Assembly (NCBI GenBank): GCA_029204225.1
Contig: CM055100.1
Span: forward strand, 56,213,628-56,277,627
Source of the DNA: Diphasiastrum complanatum
Taxonomy: Eukaryota; Streptophyta; Lycopodiopsida; Lycopodiales; Lycopodiaceae
Length of the DNA: 64,000 bases
Direction: 5' to 3'
Below, piece by piece: positions 47,211 to 58,900 of this stretch (positions are counted from its first letter, which is position 1; the number at the start of each line of letters is the position of its first letter). The notes under the pieces were generated by a model. The model did not search any database and had not been told where the DNA came from. It worked only from the letters and a program-made list of their open reading frames with translations. Position numbers and translations under genes: made by a program.

Positions 47211-47984
47211 TAATCTTCATCCATTGTTAATTCAGTTTTGTGGATTTTTTCGTGTGTTTACACAGTTTGCAGAATTACAAGTGTTTTTAGACAGTCTGTA
47301 GAATTACACGGAGTTTACAACAGTGTCGCCTTTTTGCATTTTTCGCCTAACAGAAATCTCGTGTAAAATCACAGTGTCGCATTTTTGCGTTGTTTCCAAA
47401 GAGCCTCAAATGTTAAGGAAATGACTCTGGCAAAGTGTGGGGCAATCCTAAATGAGATTTAAGGGCACCTTCATTTTTTTTGCCTTTTTCACGAAAAACC
47501 CGACAGTGTCGCCTGTGGCTGTTTTAGTTCATTTCTACAGAGCTACAATTTTGGTCCATTTATGTAGACAGAACGTTCACAGCCAATTTCACCGCTTATC
47601 AACAATCAATGACAAGGACCAGATGGATGCCAATGGTTTCGTCTGCTATTGTCTTGTGCTCATAGCATCAAACTGACGTGTATTTCTACAAATTAATTTA
47701 AATCAATTATTGTCTTTTGCATTGTGAATTCTTGTTAGTACTGTATGTTCAAGTTACTACGTCTTCCTATCTGACTTTCTGATTGCTTTGTTTGATTGTC
47801 TGCTCTTTGCTTATGCAACAACCGTGCAACTCTGTATTGTGTTCGCCCACTTAGTTATCAGGTGTGCACGCACCGAGGGAACACCGAGGGAACTCCGTCG
47901 GGACCCTGCCTTTGAGCAGTAGTAGGATCGTCCCGATCCGATTCGTCTGACACGTCCGATTTCTGTCATCATCAGAGATATTTA
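47211..47984. other. Unassigned, LTR-like
   Basis: Contains 'GTCTGCTATTGTCTTGTGCT' at ~47,640, also present in the copia F LTR at ~41,316, and repeated 'CAGTGTCGC' words. It probably holds part of an LTR of the F/G family on the plus strand. Confidence 0.5.
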
Positions 47985-48860
47985 TTCCAAGCGTTCCCCA
48001 GCAGATTGACCATTGTGAACACCAAAGGGAAGAATATGAAACTCATACAAATCTAAGTGAGTACAAAACACAATCTTATGCCCATCCGAAGAATGCATCC
48101 TAATTTGATAGTATCCAAAACGAAGTTCAATCTTGGAAAAGATAAAAGAAGTGCCAAGTTGATCAAAAAGGTTATCCATATGAGCAATATGATATGGATT
48201 ACGGATAGTAAGCTTGTTCAAGGCACAATAGTCAATGCATAGGCATTTGGTCCCATTGTTTTTAGCAACAAGAAAAACATGGGCACCAAAGGGACTATGA
48301 CTAGACACAACAAGGCCCTGATGTAAAAGAGAAGTAATATGGAGCTGAACCTCATTACATTCCGACTTTAGACATACGATATGGTGCACGAGAAGGTGGG
48401 GTGGCACCAAGAATCAAATCTATATAATCAAAGGCCTGAAACATCTTAGAACTGTGAAAGGAAAGAGCTAGCAACTTCAATATTAAGAGGTTGGGAGGCT
48501 GGAATAGGTGTAGCCTCGAATACTGGTGGAAATGTAACTGCTAATAAAAGAATGTGTACTGCCTGTATCCACCGAAGCAATATACTCTCGTCCCAAGATA
48601 CGGACACGTAACCGAATAGAGCGAGACCAGGATGCCCAGCCCAAGTAGCATTAGCAAGCTGCGCATGGCAAGTGGCAGAAGCGGGATCAGCAAGAAGCAG
48701 GTCAGCAGGCACATCAACATGAGGTGGATTAGGAGTATCGAAAATCTGGATGTAAATATCAGAATCAGCATGAGTAATGGCCTCATGGTAAAAAAAACAA
48801 TTGTAATGCTAGGAAAAAACATCAAGAGTATCATTGGTGCAATATTTTTGATCAAATAGA
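47985..48860 (-). pseudogene. Ty3/gypsy protease and reverse transcriptase remnant
   Basis: Minus strand. Protease: RILGREYIASVDTGSTHSFI with the catalytic DTG at 48569-48561. RT at 48410-47985: SHSPFGAHVFLVAKNNGTKC, CIDYCALNKLTIRNPYHIAH, DNLFDQLGTSFIFSKIELRF, GYYQIRMHSSDGHKIVF, YEFHILPFGV. This is the gypsy pattern (SPFGAPV..., CIDYRALNK.T, FSKIDLR.GYHQIR); the catalytic Asp of KIDL is Glu here. It stops before the YVDD region. Confidence 0.85.
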
Positions 48861-51714
48861 TTGGTACATCATTATCGAACGAGACAATCTGATAGTGTCT
48901 CTCAACACGTCAAACTGTCCTGATCTTTCGCACCTTTCGACCCTCACTTTTCCAACACCCCCATCTCTCCCCTCTAAAGATTACAAGAACAAGCAAATAC
49001 AACAAAAATAGAAATAGCAATCATATAGAAAACACAACAAAAAGAGAGAGATGAGAGTAGTGGGATGCAAGGATGTTCAGATTTATTTCGGCATAATATC
49101 CCACTCTTGTTGAACATGGAAAATGAGTACAATAGGTGCCATTTTATTCTTGGAGAAGTCCCTGCCTTTGATGTTTCATGCTTCAATTGGACATACTTGC
49201 TTGCTTTAATTATTGACAGATGACTACCCTCATAGATTTAGTCCTAATAAATGCACTGGGTGGCATTAACATGGCTATAAATCAGTGGCCAACATGGCTA
49301 AACCCACAGCAAGGCTATAAATCAATGCAGTAAGGCTTATTTACATTTTTTTGTAGAGCGGTACACGGAGAAGTTTAGCCCGTAAAGTCCGGATGAAAAG
49401 ATTTTGGAAGCCCTACTTAATACATCTACCTTTGGAACGATACCCTATATTGAACAACAATCTATTACACCAAGGCCCATTTATGATTTCGAGCAGTGCA
49501 ATAAGTTGACACAAAATTTGGTTTGTGGTGTTTATCTAAACCGGTCTTGTATCATTTTAGCTTATAGGGCCAAACATAAACCCTACTCTATAGATGCATC
49601 AAGCATTTTTTCTCCTTGAACTTTCATCCTCTTTTCATTTCCTGTTCGTGGGCAGCGTATGGGTGAGTTCTGGGACTATTGTTAGGTGACTCGTTGTCTG
49701 CAAGGGAGCGATCAATGGACACCAACAATGGCAGGTGAACAGAAGCAAACACGAGCAAAGTCCAGAGAGCAACTCCCATAATGCAAGTGGAAATGTAAAC
49801 AACCCTATGGCGAATCCATCCTTGTACCTTTATGCTTGAAACACTCTTCTGCCTAGACTATTTGTAACACAGAATTGAACTTGATGGAACTAGATGCTAG
49901 GTGATGTAAACCACCAAGTAGATACTAGGTATGCAAATTACAAAGCCTCAAAAAAACTTACGACAAAACTTAGTAGAGATAATAAAATGGGAGAAGTTTT
50001 AAGGTCTTCACCCGCATTTAGAGAATCGAGTTTCGTAATTCTTTTACTGCATTTTAGTCATTGGAAAAGTGCACGCTAGAAGATGCCAAGTTCTAAAAGT
50101 TTTTTCAAATGTTAAACGGGAGAATTGATCTTGAAACGGAAACCACTTACATGGCCTACAACCTCACAAGCTACTTTACGGTGGAATACTTTGCTTGTCT
50201 GAAGAATCTCGCATACCATTTATTAAATATTGCAGGCTAACCTTGTTTCAAAGCAACCTTACTCGTCAATAAAGTGCGGATTTGAGTCCGTACAGTGTCT
50301 TGTCCAGAGAAGGCAAGTTAGCTAAGATCTACCAGAAACAACATACATATAATGGCACCAAACAGGTACCATAGCTCTAGTCATTATATGTTCAGACTTT
50401 TGGAGCACTGGGAAAAACCTAAGTTTGCAGATATAAGGATATGATAACCTCACAGCATAGAGAAATAAGCTGCCTGTTCCAAATGACATTCTACAAAACC
50501 AAGATATAACAGAAACAAGACATTCAGGGCCCAAAAAAAAAGGCAAAGATGAACGCACTTTCTATAAGAGCTGCTCCAATCTAGGAATAAGTACACAAGC
50601 TAAAATAATACTAGGAAGTTCTGATATATTTCAGAATATGCTTCATGGGGAGAATTCCAAATTGCATCTAGCTTCTCACAGTAGTTGAAAAAAGCAAAGA
50701 ATTGTACATAGCTGCACCACGTCTACCAGTTTACCTGACACATCATTGGCTATGGAGATTTTTGTTTGAGGCGATATGCTATACAATGCCATGTGCTGCA
50801 GCACGGTACCGAACTACAACTGTCAATACTTGGCCTTTCAAAATTACAAAACCTATCTGGATTCAAACAGTCAAAATTAGCAGTCACTTCTAAAAAGTAT
50901 GTGACATAGTGCACATCCACAGTTCCATTCGAACTACCAATTTTCCCCAATGCAAATAGCCCATGGAGATTGTTCTTGAAGGCAATCTGCTACCTAATGC
51001 AACATGTGGCAGCATTGAAAATATAACTACAGATACATGCCCTTTGAGATTCCCCATTCTAGCCACTAAACTTTGATATGACGCAGTGATCAATGCAGCT
51101 CCAACAAGAGTGCATCCCATGGCATCTCGGCAGCCACTAGGATAACTCCGTGTTCATGAGTTAATGATATTGCCTGGACTCAAGTCTCATCATCCATCTG
51201 ATGTCTTCTGTTCATTGTTGTCAATATGTTTGTTTTAGTTCTAAACCAAATGAAATAAGGTCTCAATATCAAGAATGAAGAGGTCAAATCAACCACTAAC
51301 AAGAGCCATAACTCAACATGCTGCAACAATGTTTCACCCAGCTTCTAGAACCATTACCTTCATGACAGCTGAATAGTTGTAATTAATTATGATAAATGTC
51401 CAAAAGGCATCATAAACTTTTTGAAAAATATTCCATCACAAGGCCGTCTACTGTACAAGGTAACCTACTTTTCTTGTTCCTTCTGATGTCACTACAACTC
51501 TCAGGTCTCAACTCATAAGAAGATGAGCCACAAAAGGAGGAATTAAACTTCCCTTGAATTAATATAATGAGCAATGTGTTTAGAAATATTCTGACAACCT
51601 CATCTTGATATTCAGGAAAGGATAGCCCAAGACTTCCAGATCAATAAGCTTTATAGAAAGCCTGAAGAATCAAAATAAAGTTCATGTAACGTCTATCCAA
51701 CAAAGAATGTGAAT
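48861..51714. other. Intergenic and probable SNF4 3' UTR
   Basis: About 2.9 kb; the part next to 51,714 should include the SNF4 3' UTR (minus strand). No other gene recognised. Confidence 0.5.
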
Positions 51715-51806
51715 CTATCCAAGGAGAAATTTGAATACATCTCGTAGGGATATCATGCCCTCCACATAACGACTGCCAGCTTCAACACAAATAACACGCC
51801 GCACAC
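51715..51806 (-). CDS. SNF4: SNF4 last coding exon and stop
   Basis: Reads [20 protein letters not shown], then RDVFKFLLG and TAG, the conserved C-terminus of plant SNF4 (VEAGSKRVEG..SLSDVFKFLL). Acceptor TTCCAG|GT. The 3' UTR continues below 51,715, with no obvious end point. Confidence 0.92.
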
Positions 51807-53432
51807 CTGGAAAGACACCAGTAGCAAAAGTAGAAAACGCGTAGTAAGAATTTTAACCTCTTTAAGAACTTCCCGTTTATAGAAATAAACAGCTTATCAT
51901 TGAAGGTCCATATGTCTGCCTCTCAAAGCTCATGGTACACAAAAACTGGAATCAACCAAATGAAGGTCCATTCAACAAGTTTTCACATGAAAAATAGCCA
52001 ATTACCAGGCAAAGACAGCCGCTCAACTACATCACGAAGTGTGTTTGAACGAACACACATATGGCACCGAGGGCCTATCGTGGTGACACCACCTTGTCCA
52101 ATTTGCAGTGCCTGCAATCTCAGTCATAAATCTAAATGTTATGCATTCACAACACTATTAAGAATCTGCATTTCAGAGAAACACACCAACCAAAAAGCGA
52201 CAAGTTCAAGCGAATGAGCTCTAGATTGAATTTGCAGAATGTTTTATGATCAGTGATGGCATAGCCAAATGAGATGCAAATACATGAAATCGTAAATGCC
52301 AGCGCCATCTGCTACACAAGTACCCACCTCAAGGCATATAGCAATCAACAGACCATGTGCCACATATTGATGTTTTGTTTAGCTTGTAAGTATCAACCAC
52401 TTAGTTATGAATCACCCTGGATAACAGTTGCTGACATGAAATCTTACTGTTGTAAATTTTTGTTCGCGTCTTTAAGCTTCAGTCTCACAATGAAATGTTG
52501 AAAGCTTCAGAGCAAAGGCAAGCTAAAGTTTTCAAGAACTTAAATACATTTCAAGAACTTAAAGACATGTCATTTTCCTTTTGAGATTGAAATCTTTAGC
52601 TGGTGTGCACAGCATCCAAAGGTCCTGTGCACGTACATATTTGATCCTCTAACAGAGAACATCTTCTTAGCATATAAATAACACAGTAAGAGAAATCCTA
52701 ATTGCCCTTTAAGAGGATGATCGACTGTAGTATGTACACACATAGAAAATGCACTTTCAGAAATAGCTCTTCCCTAGAAGACTGAACATTTAGGAAAAGA
52801 GTGACTTTTTATGGTCCCAGATCATCTCCACCTTGTCAATTCTCTTCCTTTTACAGATAATTCCACATGATGCTAATCCGGGGAAAGTGCCTATGAACTT
52901 TCACATGAAAACAAGAGCAGGATGTTATCTTATCCTACAGAGTTATTGTGGACAGATTTGATAATTTAAACAATCTACTAGCTCACATAATATTGCTAGA
53001 TGAGATAGCTTAAACAGGCTGGAAATGGCTCAAGCTATCAAAATGTTTTTAGATTTAGAGAGCTAGTATTGGAGCCTCTTTAATCATCCTAACAAACTTA
53101 CTTATGAGACGACTTGTGGCTGCAAATAGGTTAAAAAATGACTAAGTTGAAGCAAATAAAATAGACTTGTCAATAGCAAATAAAATCGACTTGTCAAGAG
53201 CTTTCCAAGTACCACAAATCTTTCTTTGCTCAGAGTTAAATGTTCTAAACGGTTGGCACCAAATTCAAATGTCTTCTATTATGACATCAAAAAGATAAGG
53301 ACATGCTATATAAAAAGGAAAAATAAGCCTTACCTGCGCAACAGTAATGTCATTAAACTGAATAGTAGTATATGCTCTGTCCCTTGCTAGAGCTGTTATG
53401 TCACTGTGGACCAGAAAATATGCACCAGTCAG

Positions 53433-53485
<53 letters not shown>

Positions 53486-54513
53486 TAGTGCGGTATATCT
53501 GGTTGTAGACTTGGTGACATCCTGATTGCCATTCTTCTTTATGCCGATGATGTGGTGGTAGTCTCCCCGACTAGAGAGGGGTTACAAAGGCAGTTGGATT
53601 GGTAACAGGTCTTTTGTACTTGATGGGGCTTGGGACTGAACATTGTGAGAACCAAGGTTATGGTCTTCAACACTTCTAGAGCTTTCCACCGGGACAGCTA
53701 CGGGTCTCCTCACACCAGCTATATGTGGACACAGGACGTTTTCAGAGCATCCCACGGGAGTGTAGGATTTGGTAGTTATGTACATTAGGCGAGGTGGAGT
53801 TTGAGGAGCATCTTATTTTCAGGTGTCTTCTATATTATGAGATCAAAGGCTGTCATCATTGCCTTTTCTGTGATTTCCCGTTATCACATTGGCCGTTTCC
53901 TATGTGGACCCACGCTATGTTGCTTTGATGATACATGAGATGTTTCTTCTATCGCCGACATACATGCCGCAGGACCAGTATGAAGCCATAGGCTTCCAAC
54001 CCCATATTACCTCTTTTTTCTCAAGGAGACGTTCCAGAGCAGATACTGAGAGTGAACACTATCTGACAATGTGTCTAATATCCCATCCCATTCATGACAT
54101 CACGATCAGAGGGAACCCTTACCACTACTATCAAAAGCTGTTGAGAGACCTCGGAGACGACGACCCCCTCCATCTTTAGCACTATCTACAGTGCCGGAAT
54201 CATCTATCCTTTCCTATTTCAATAGAGTCCCAACTTTACCAGGACCTGTTATTAGATTTTCATATATGTACAACGCATGGCATTGATACATCATTGTACC
54301 ATGGTATTATTTACGGTATCTGCTGAATTGTGCAGCGAGATCTTTTAGTTTTCATCATCCATTGACTTCTTTTGGAGCTCATTAGATGTTCAGAGACTAG
54401 TTTTCATTTCGAATATATTTTGGAGGCATGTTTTTATGCTCCTACATAGACTATCACACTTGACATGTACTATGGTCTTATATGCCTTTTAGCATTCAAG
54501 GACAATAAAAATT

Positions 54514-54570
<57 letters not shown>

Positions 54571-54965
54571 CAGGAGGTTTATGTTGCCCACATAAATGTC
54601 AATCAGTGTTAGCTAGCTGTGCGGAAGTTACAATAGATGGTTCTTGAATCTTCAGATATAAACTCAAAAAGGGCAGGATGCTAAGCATGCTCTCTCTCTC
54701 CATCCAGGAGGTTTATGTTGCCCACATAAATGTCAATCAGTGTTAGCTAGCTGTGCGGAAGTTACAATAGATGGTTCTTGAATCTTCAGATATAAACTCA
54801 AAAAGGGCAGGATGCTAAGCATGTGCATGAGAGAGAGAGAGAGAGAGATTTATTAATGTCTTTTTGATGCATATAAGAAAAAGAAGTACATGTCAACTAT
54901 GTAATATCCATGGGAGCGTATAAAATGTCTTTGATATAGTAAAAGAAAAATATATCAAGTCTAGA

Positions 54966-55007
<42 letters not shown>

Positions 55008-55872
55008 TCTAGTATACACGTCAAGTAATGAACCATTCCCGTCTACGACTGGAAGCGCACTAACACCAACTGCAAGGCGAATCTTGTCACTCAAGAGCAT
55101 AGGACAGTCACCAAATCAAAGTCATGTTTGAAAATTTGGTAGAAACATTCAAATTTTCTATCCGGCTGAAAACTTGAAAGCAACCAGTTATATATATGCA
55201 TGTTTGGAACCACACTATTAACATGTTTCAAGAAGCTGTTGGTTCACAAGGATGAAATGTTGAAGGACTACGTCCAAAGGGTCTTTGTCAGAAAATCATC
55301 AACTACTGGCTCAGTTGTCTCCTAGCCATTGATTAAGGTAGACCTGGAATCGCACACACATGCACACAGAGAGAATGGTAAAAGAGAATACAATAGTGCT
55401 AACACCCTCAAAGACTAAGGGTCTATGGGACCAAATCGCACAAAGATCACGGGTATAAAAAAAGTGCATCTTTAAGCAGTCTAGATAACAAATAGCTGTG
55501 ATGTCAAGGTAATAATGTCACCACTTGTTTCCCCATCTTAATGATCGACAAACTATAAGGCAGCTTTTCAATGTCCTTCAAGAGATTGTGTGGACTCTGG
55601 GTAAGGTAAGGGCTAAAACAAATATGGAAGTATGTGGCTCAATGATAGCTCCTGGTGGCCTATAGGCCTTCTTCTCATCTATAATAAACGACAAAAAATT
55701 GGAAGATCCAGCATACCCGATAGCCTCATTCTAAATCAGCATCTCTTGGCAGTCTTACCTACCCCTCAATTTTAAATGGAGCTCGTGAAGAATGACTTCC
55801 CTCATGAATAGGCAATAATTCCTTGGATCGATTTAGCCCTTGTGCCACTCCAACCATCTCCAAGATGGGAAC

Positions 55873-55910
<38 letters not shown>

Positions 55911-58900
55911 TTGCCCATTCCGGAACGGGACTCCCAAAAAAAATAAAAAAATACGTTTTTTAAACAAAAAACAAAAAACCATATGCTGAGAGTTGATAGA
56001 CAGAACGGGCAACTAAGCGTTTGGCTTCCATTTAGGATTGCGTTCTGGTTCTATAGTTGATCGCAGTTCTATGCATTATGCTTCTACGGGTTATCTTGGT
56101 AGCAAAATTCCTTCCATCATAAAGGCTTCTGTGAGTAGTGGCTTCATTCAGGCCCACGTCACGTCATCCACGGTTTTGAGACGTCTCTGGCTCAGACAGC
56201 AATTCTGGCTCGGATATAGATAACGTGTTTTTTAACAAAGCATTGGAGATTAAGGAACAGAATCAAGATATATAGCGTGGCTCATACAGCGATTCTAGCT
56301 CGGATTTTTTAATAGATTGGATGGCAATGATATTGGTAAGAAATCCAGGGAGAATGTATGTCGTGCAAAAAAGAGATCAAGAATCAATTATGCTGATATG
56401 TTTGAGCAGGTTAAAGGAACAGTAGTGCTGCATATTAATTTCTCCATGAAGCAAGATCTGCCTTTAGGACAGGAATTGTTGAACATAGTGCGAACCGCTT
56501 GCCAGCCAATGACAGCTTTTGAGATACTGGTATTGCTTTCAATAAGCTGCATTCAAAGGTTTGAGCAAGCGTCCCTGGAACTTTTGAAGACTGCAGTGTT
56601 AAAGTCATATCGAGACGCTCACCGTTGCAGGTATGAAGTTTTGCTGTTGGCGCTTCTCTGATTTCAGCTCATCCCCAAAATGGATGTAGGCACACTTTCC
56701 CTGCTCGCTATCTGTGAAATGCAGAATGCGCGTGTTATGTACCATAATGGTACGCCCTTCAGTGATGGCCTCGCAAGGGGCATGACACAGGACTGGAGTT
56801 TTCGACATGTTTGGGTGCCACGCGTCACCATCCTAGGTGGTCACATGTCGCCGGCAGGATTGTGCTTGATAGGACCCACTGTGCTATGCCTATATAGTGG
56901 TGGGGTTTCCCTCTTTCCATTCACTCAGTCTACTTGGGAGTTGGTGGATGGAGAGCACATGCACGAGCCAAGATGTATCTCCAGGCTAGGAGATGTGTGC
57001 TAGGGAGAGCCGAGTGCGATGGCTGGTGGTATGGGACGCCAATTATCGTAAGAGGCTTGACCGGGCATGATTATGTCGATTGCTCCAGAGCAAGGGGGTG
57101 GGTCGGTTATGACCCTACGGTTGGGCGATTACGGTGCGTCGTCACTGGTATGGGGTGTGCGGACCCTTCAAGGCAGTCGATGATCCTACGGAGTTGTAAC
57201 AGTTGGTATCAAAGACATCGATTTCTTTAAGGTGCACGCGTTTCTTTTTGTGCCTTTCCGGTTTGGTATTCCTTTATAAGGGAATGTGGCTGCTTTGTTT
57301 ATTAAACCCTTGTTCAAGGAAATTCTTGAAAAGGTTGTATATTGGTTAAAAGCCTAGTCCCTTTATTTTGGCTTTATAGTTGAGTTTGTGCTTTTGCAAA
57401 TCTTTGGATTTGATTTTTGCAAGAACGAACTTTAAGATGGTTTAAAGCTGGAACCTTGTAAAACTTTCGTGTTTACCGAGTGAGCAGACCGAGGGGCCAA
57501 TGGGAGACCAACACAGGGGGGTAGCATCACATGGGGGCGAGTACAGAGGCACATGGGCATTGTGGGTGAGCAAACCATGGGCCCAATGGGAGACCAACAC
57601 AGGGGGGAGCATCACATGGGGGCAGGTACAAAGGCACATGGATGGATGATGGGGATCCACATGGCCGATGAAATGAGGGATAGATTGCTGGAAAAAAAAA
57701 CAGCAGGGTTCACTGTTGGAGAGACGCTGAAAATGGGCGAAGGCAGGTTCTTGCAAATCAGATGTAAGGCAGGGCGGTCTGTGGGCGAAGGGCGACGCAA
57801 ATCAGACGCAAGGCAGGGAAGGCAGGGCAGCAAAACCAGTAGCGAAGGCAAGGCAACGATGGCTGGAAAAAAATTGGGAGAGAAGAAGCGAGGGGGGCGG
57901 GTAGATTAGGTTTAAAAAAATTTGAAAAAATATTAAATATTAATTATATTAATATATTATGGTACCGCAATACCGGGATCCGCGGGACCTATGGTTTGCA
58001 TTCAGCCTTAAGGCATGGGCATACTAGTAAAACATTAGGCATTATAGTATTTTTAGAAATGATCTATAACAATTAGCACCGATCCATCTCAATCAAAAGC
58101 TTTAAAATGTCAATCATCCAATCAAACTACTCTCATTCTAAGAGGATGATCTATGGAAATCAACCATCATAGCAAGATCCCTTAACAATCACGTAGTTTG
58201 CTTTCTCTTAAGCAGACCCTCTTCAAAAACTTGATGGTCTAATATTCAGGTCTTCTAGTGTTACTAAATGGTGATGAACCCCTCTGTTCATAACTTGCAT
58301 ACAACCTATCTGACTAGGGTCTCAGCCTTGCAAAGCACCCATTCAATGCAATCTTTCACTCTTTATATTTTTGCCTCCCTTTTCTAAAAAACTATCATAA
58401 TACAACACCAATTAAACCAATCATCGACTGCTATATCATCTCTCTTGATATACCATGATTTGTCTCTATTCTCAACCATCTTATTGATCCCTTTGTCAAC
58501 TCTCTCTACCTATTGCTTACTATCAAAGATCTTCTCATTAAAATTTTGTCAGCCTACGTTATGTACGTTTCCACAAGGCATTCCTCCTCACCTTTGCCAA
58601 CTTGCCTCCCAAAGGTTATTTTTTTGTAATGATGATTATCTTTACTTCCTTAATCCATCAACATCCCAAATAATTCCATTCTCATTGATCTCCTAAATCC
58701 CACTAATGTGTCACTCATTCATTCCCTTTTCTTTCTCTCCAACTCTCGTGAATTACTTATGATGATTGATCTTTGTGTCAACAATACAAAAACTTTCTTC
58801 GCTCACCAATTCCCTCTACCATCTCACCATAGCCTCCTCCTCACGAGCAATTAACAACAAACCTCCATGGAGTTGGAAATTATGAGCTGTTATCTCCATT

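Noticed and set aside
48446-48855. Overlapping minus-strand frames of 88 and 104 codons as separate genes
   Set aside because: They are other-frame readings of the gypsy protease region, whose true frame carries DTGSTHSFI.
57553-57909. 118-codon plus-strand frame in an SNF4 intron
   Set aside because: Gly/Lys/Arg-biased reading of G-rich repeats, no domain, and open frames also on the other strand.
58445-58696. 83-codon plus-strand frame
   Set aside because: Low-complexity, no motif, in an intron; likely chance.
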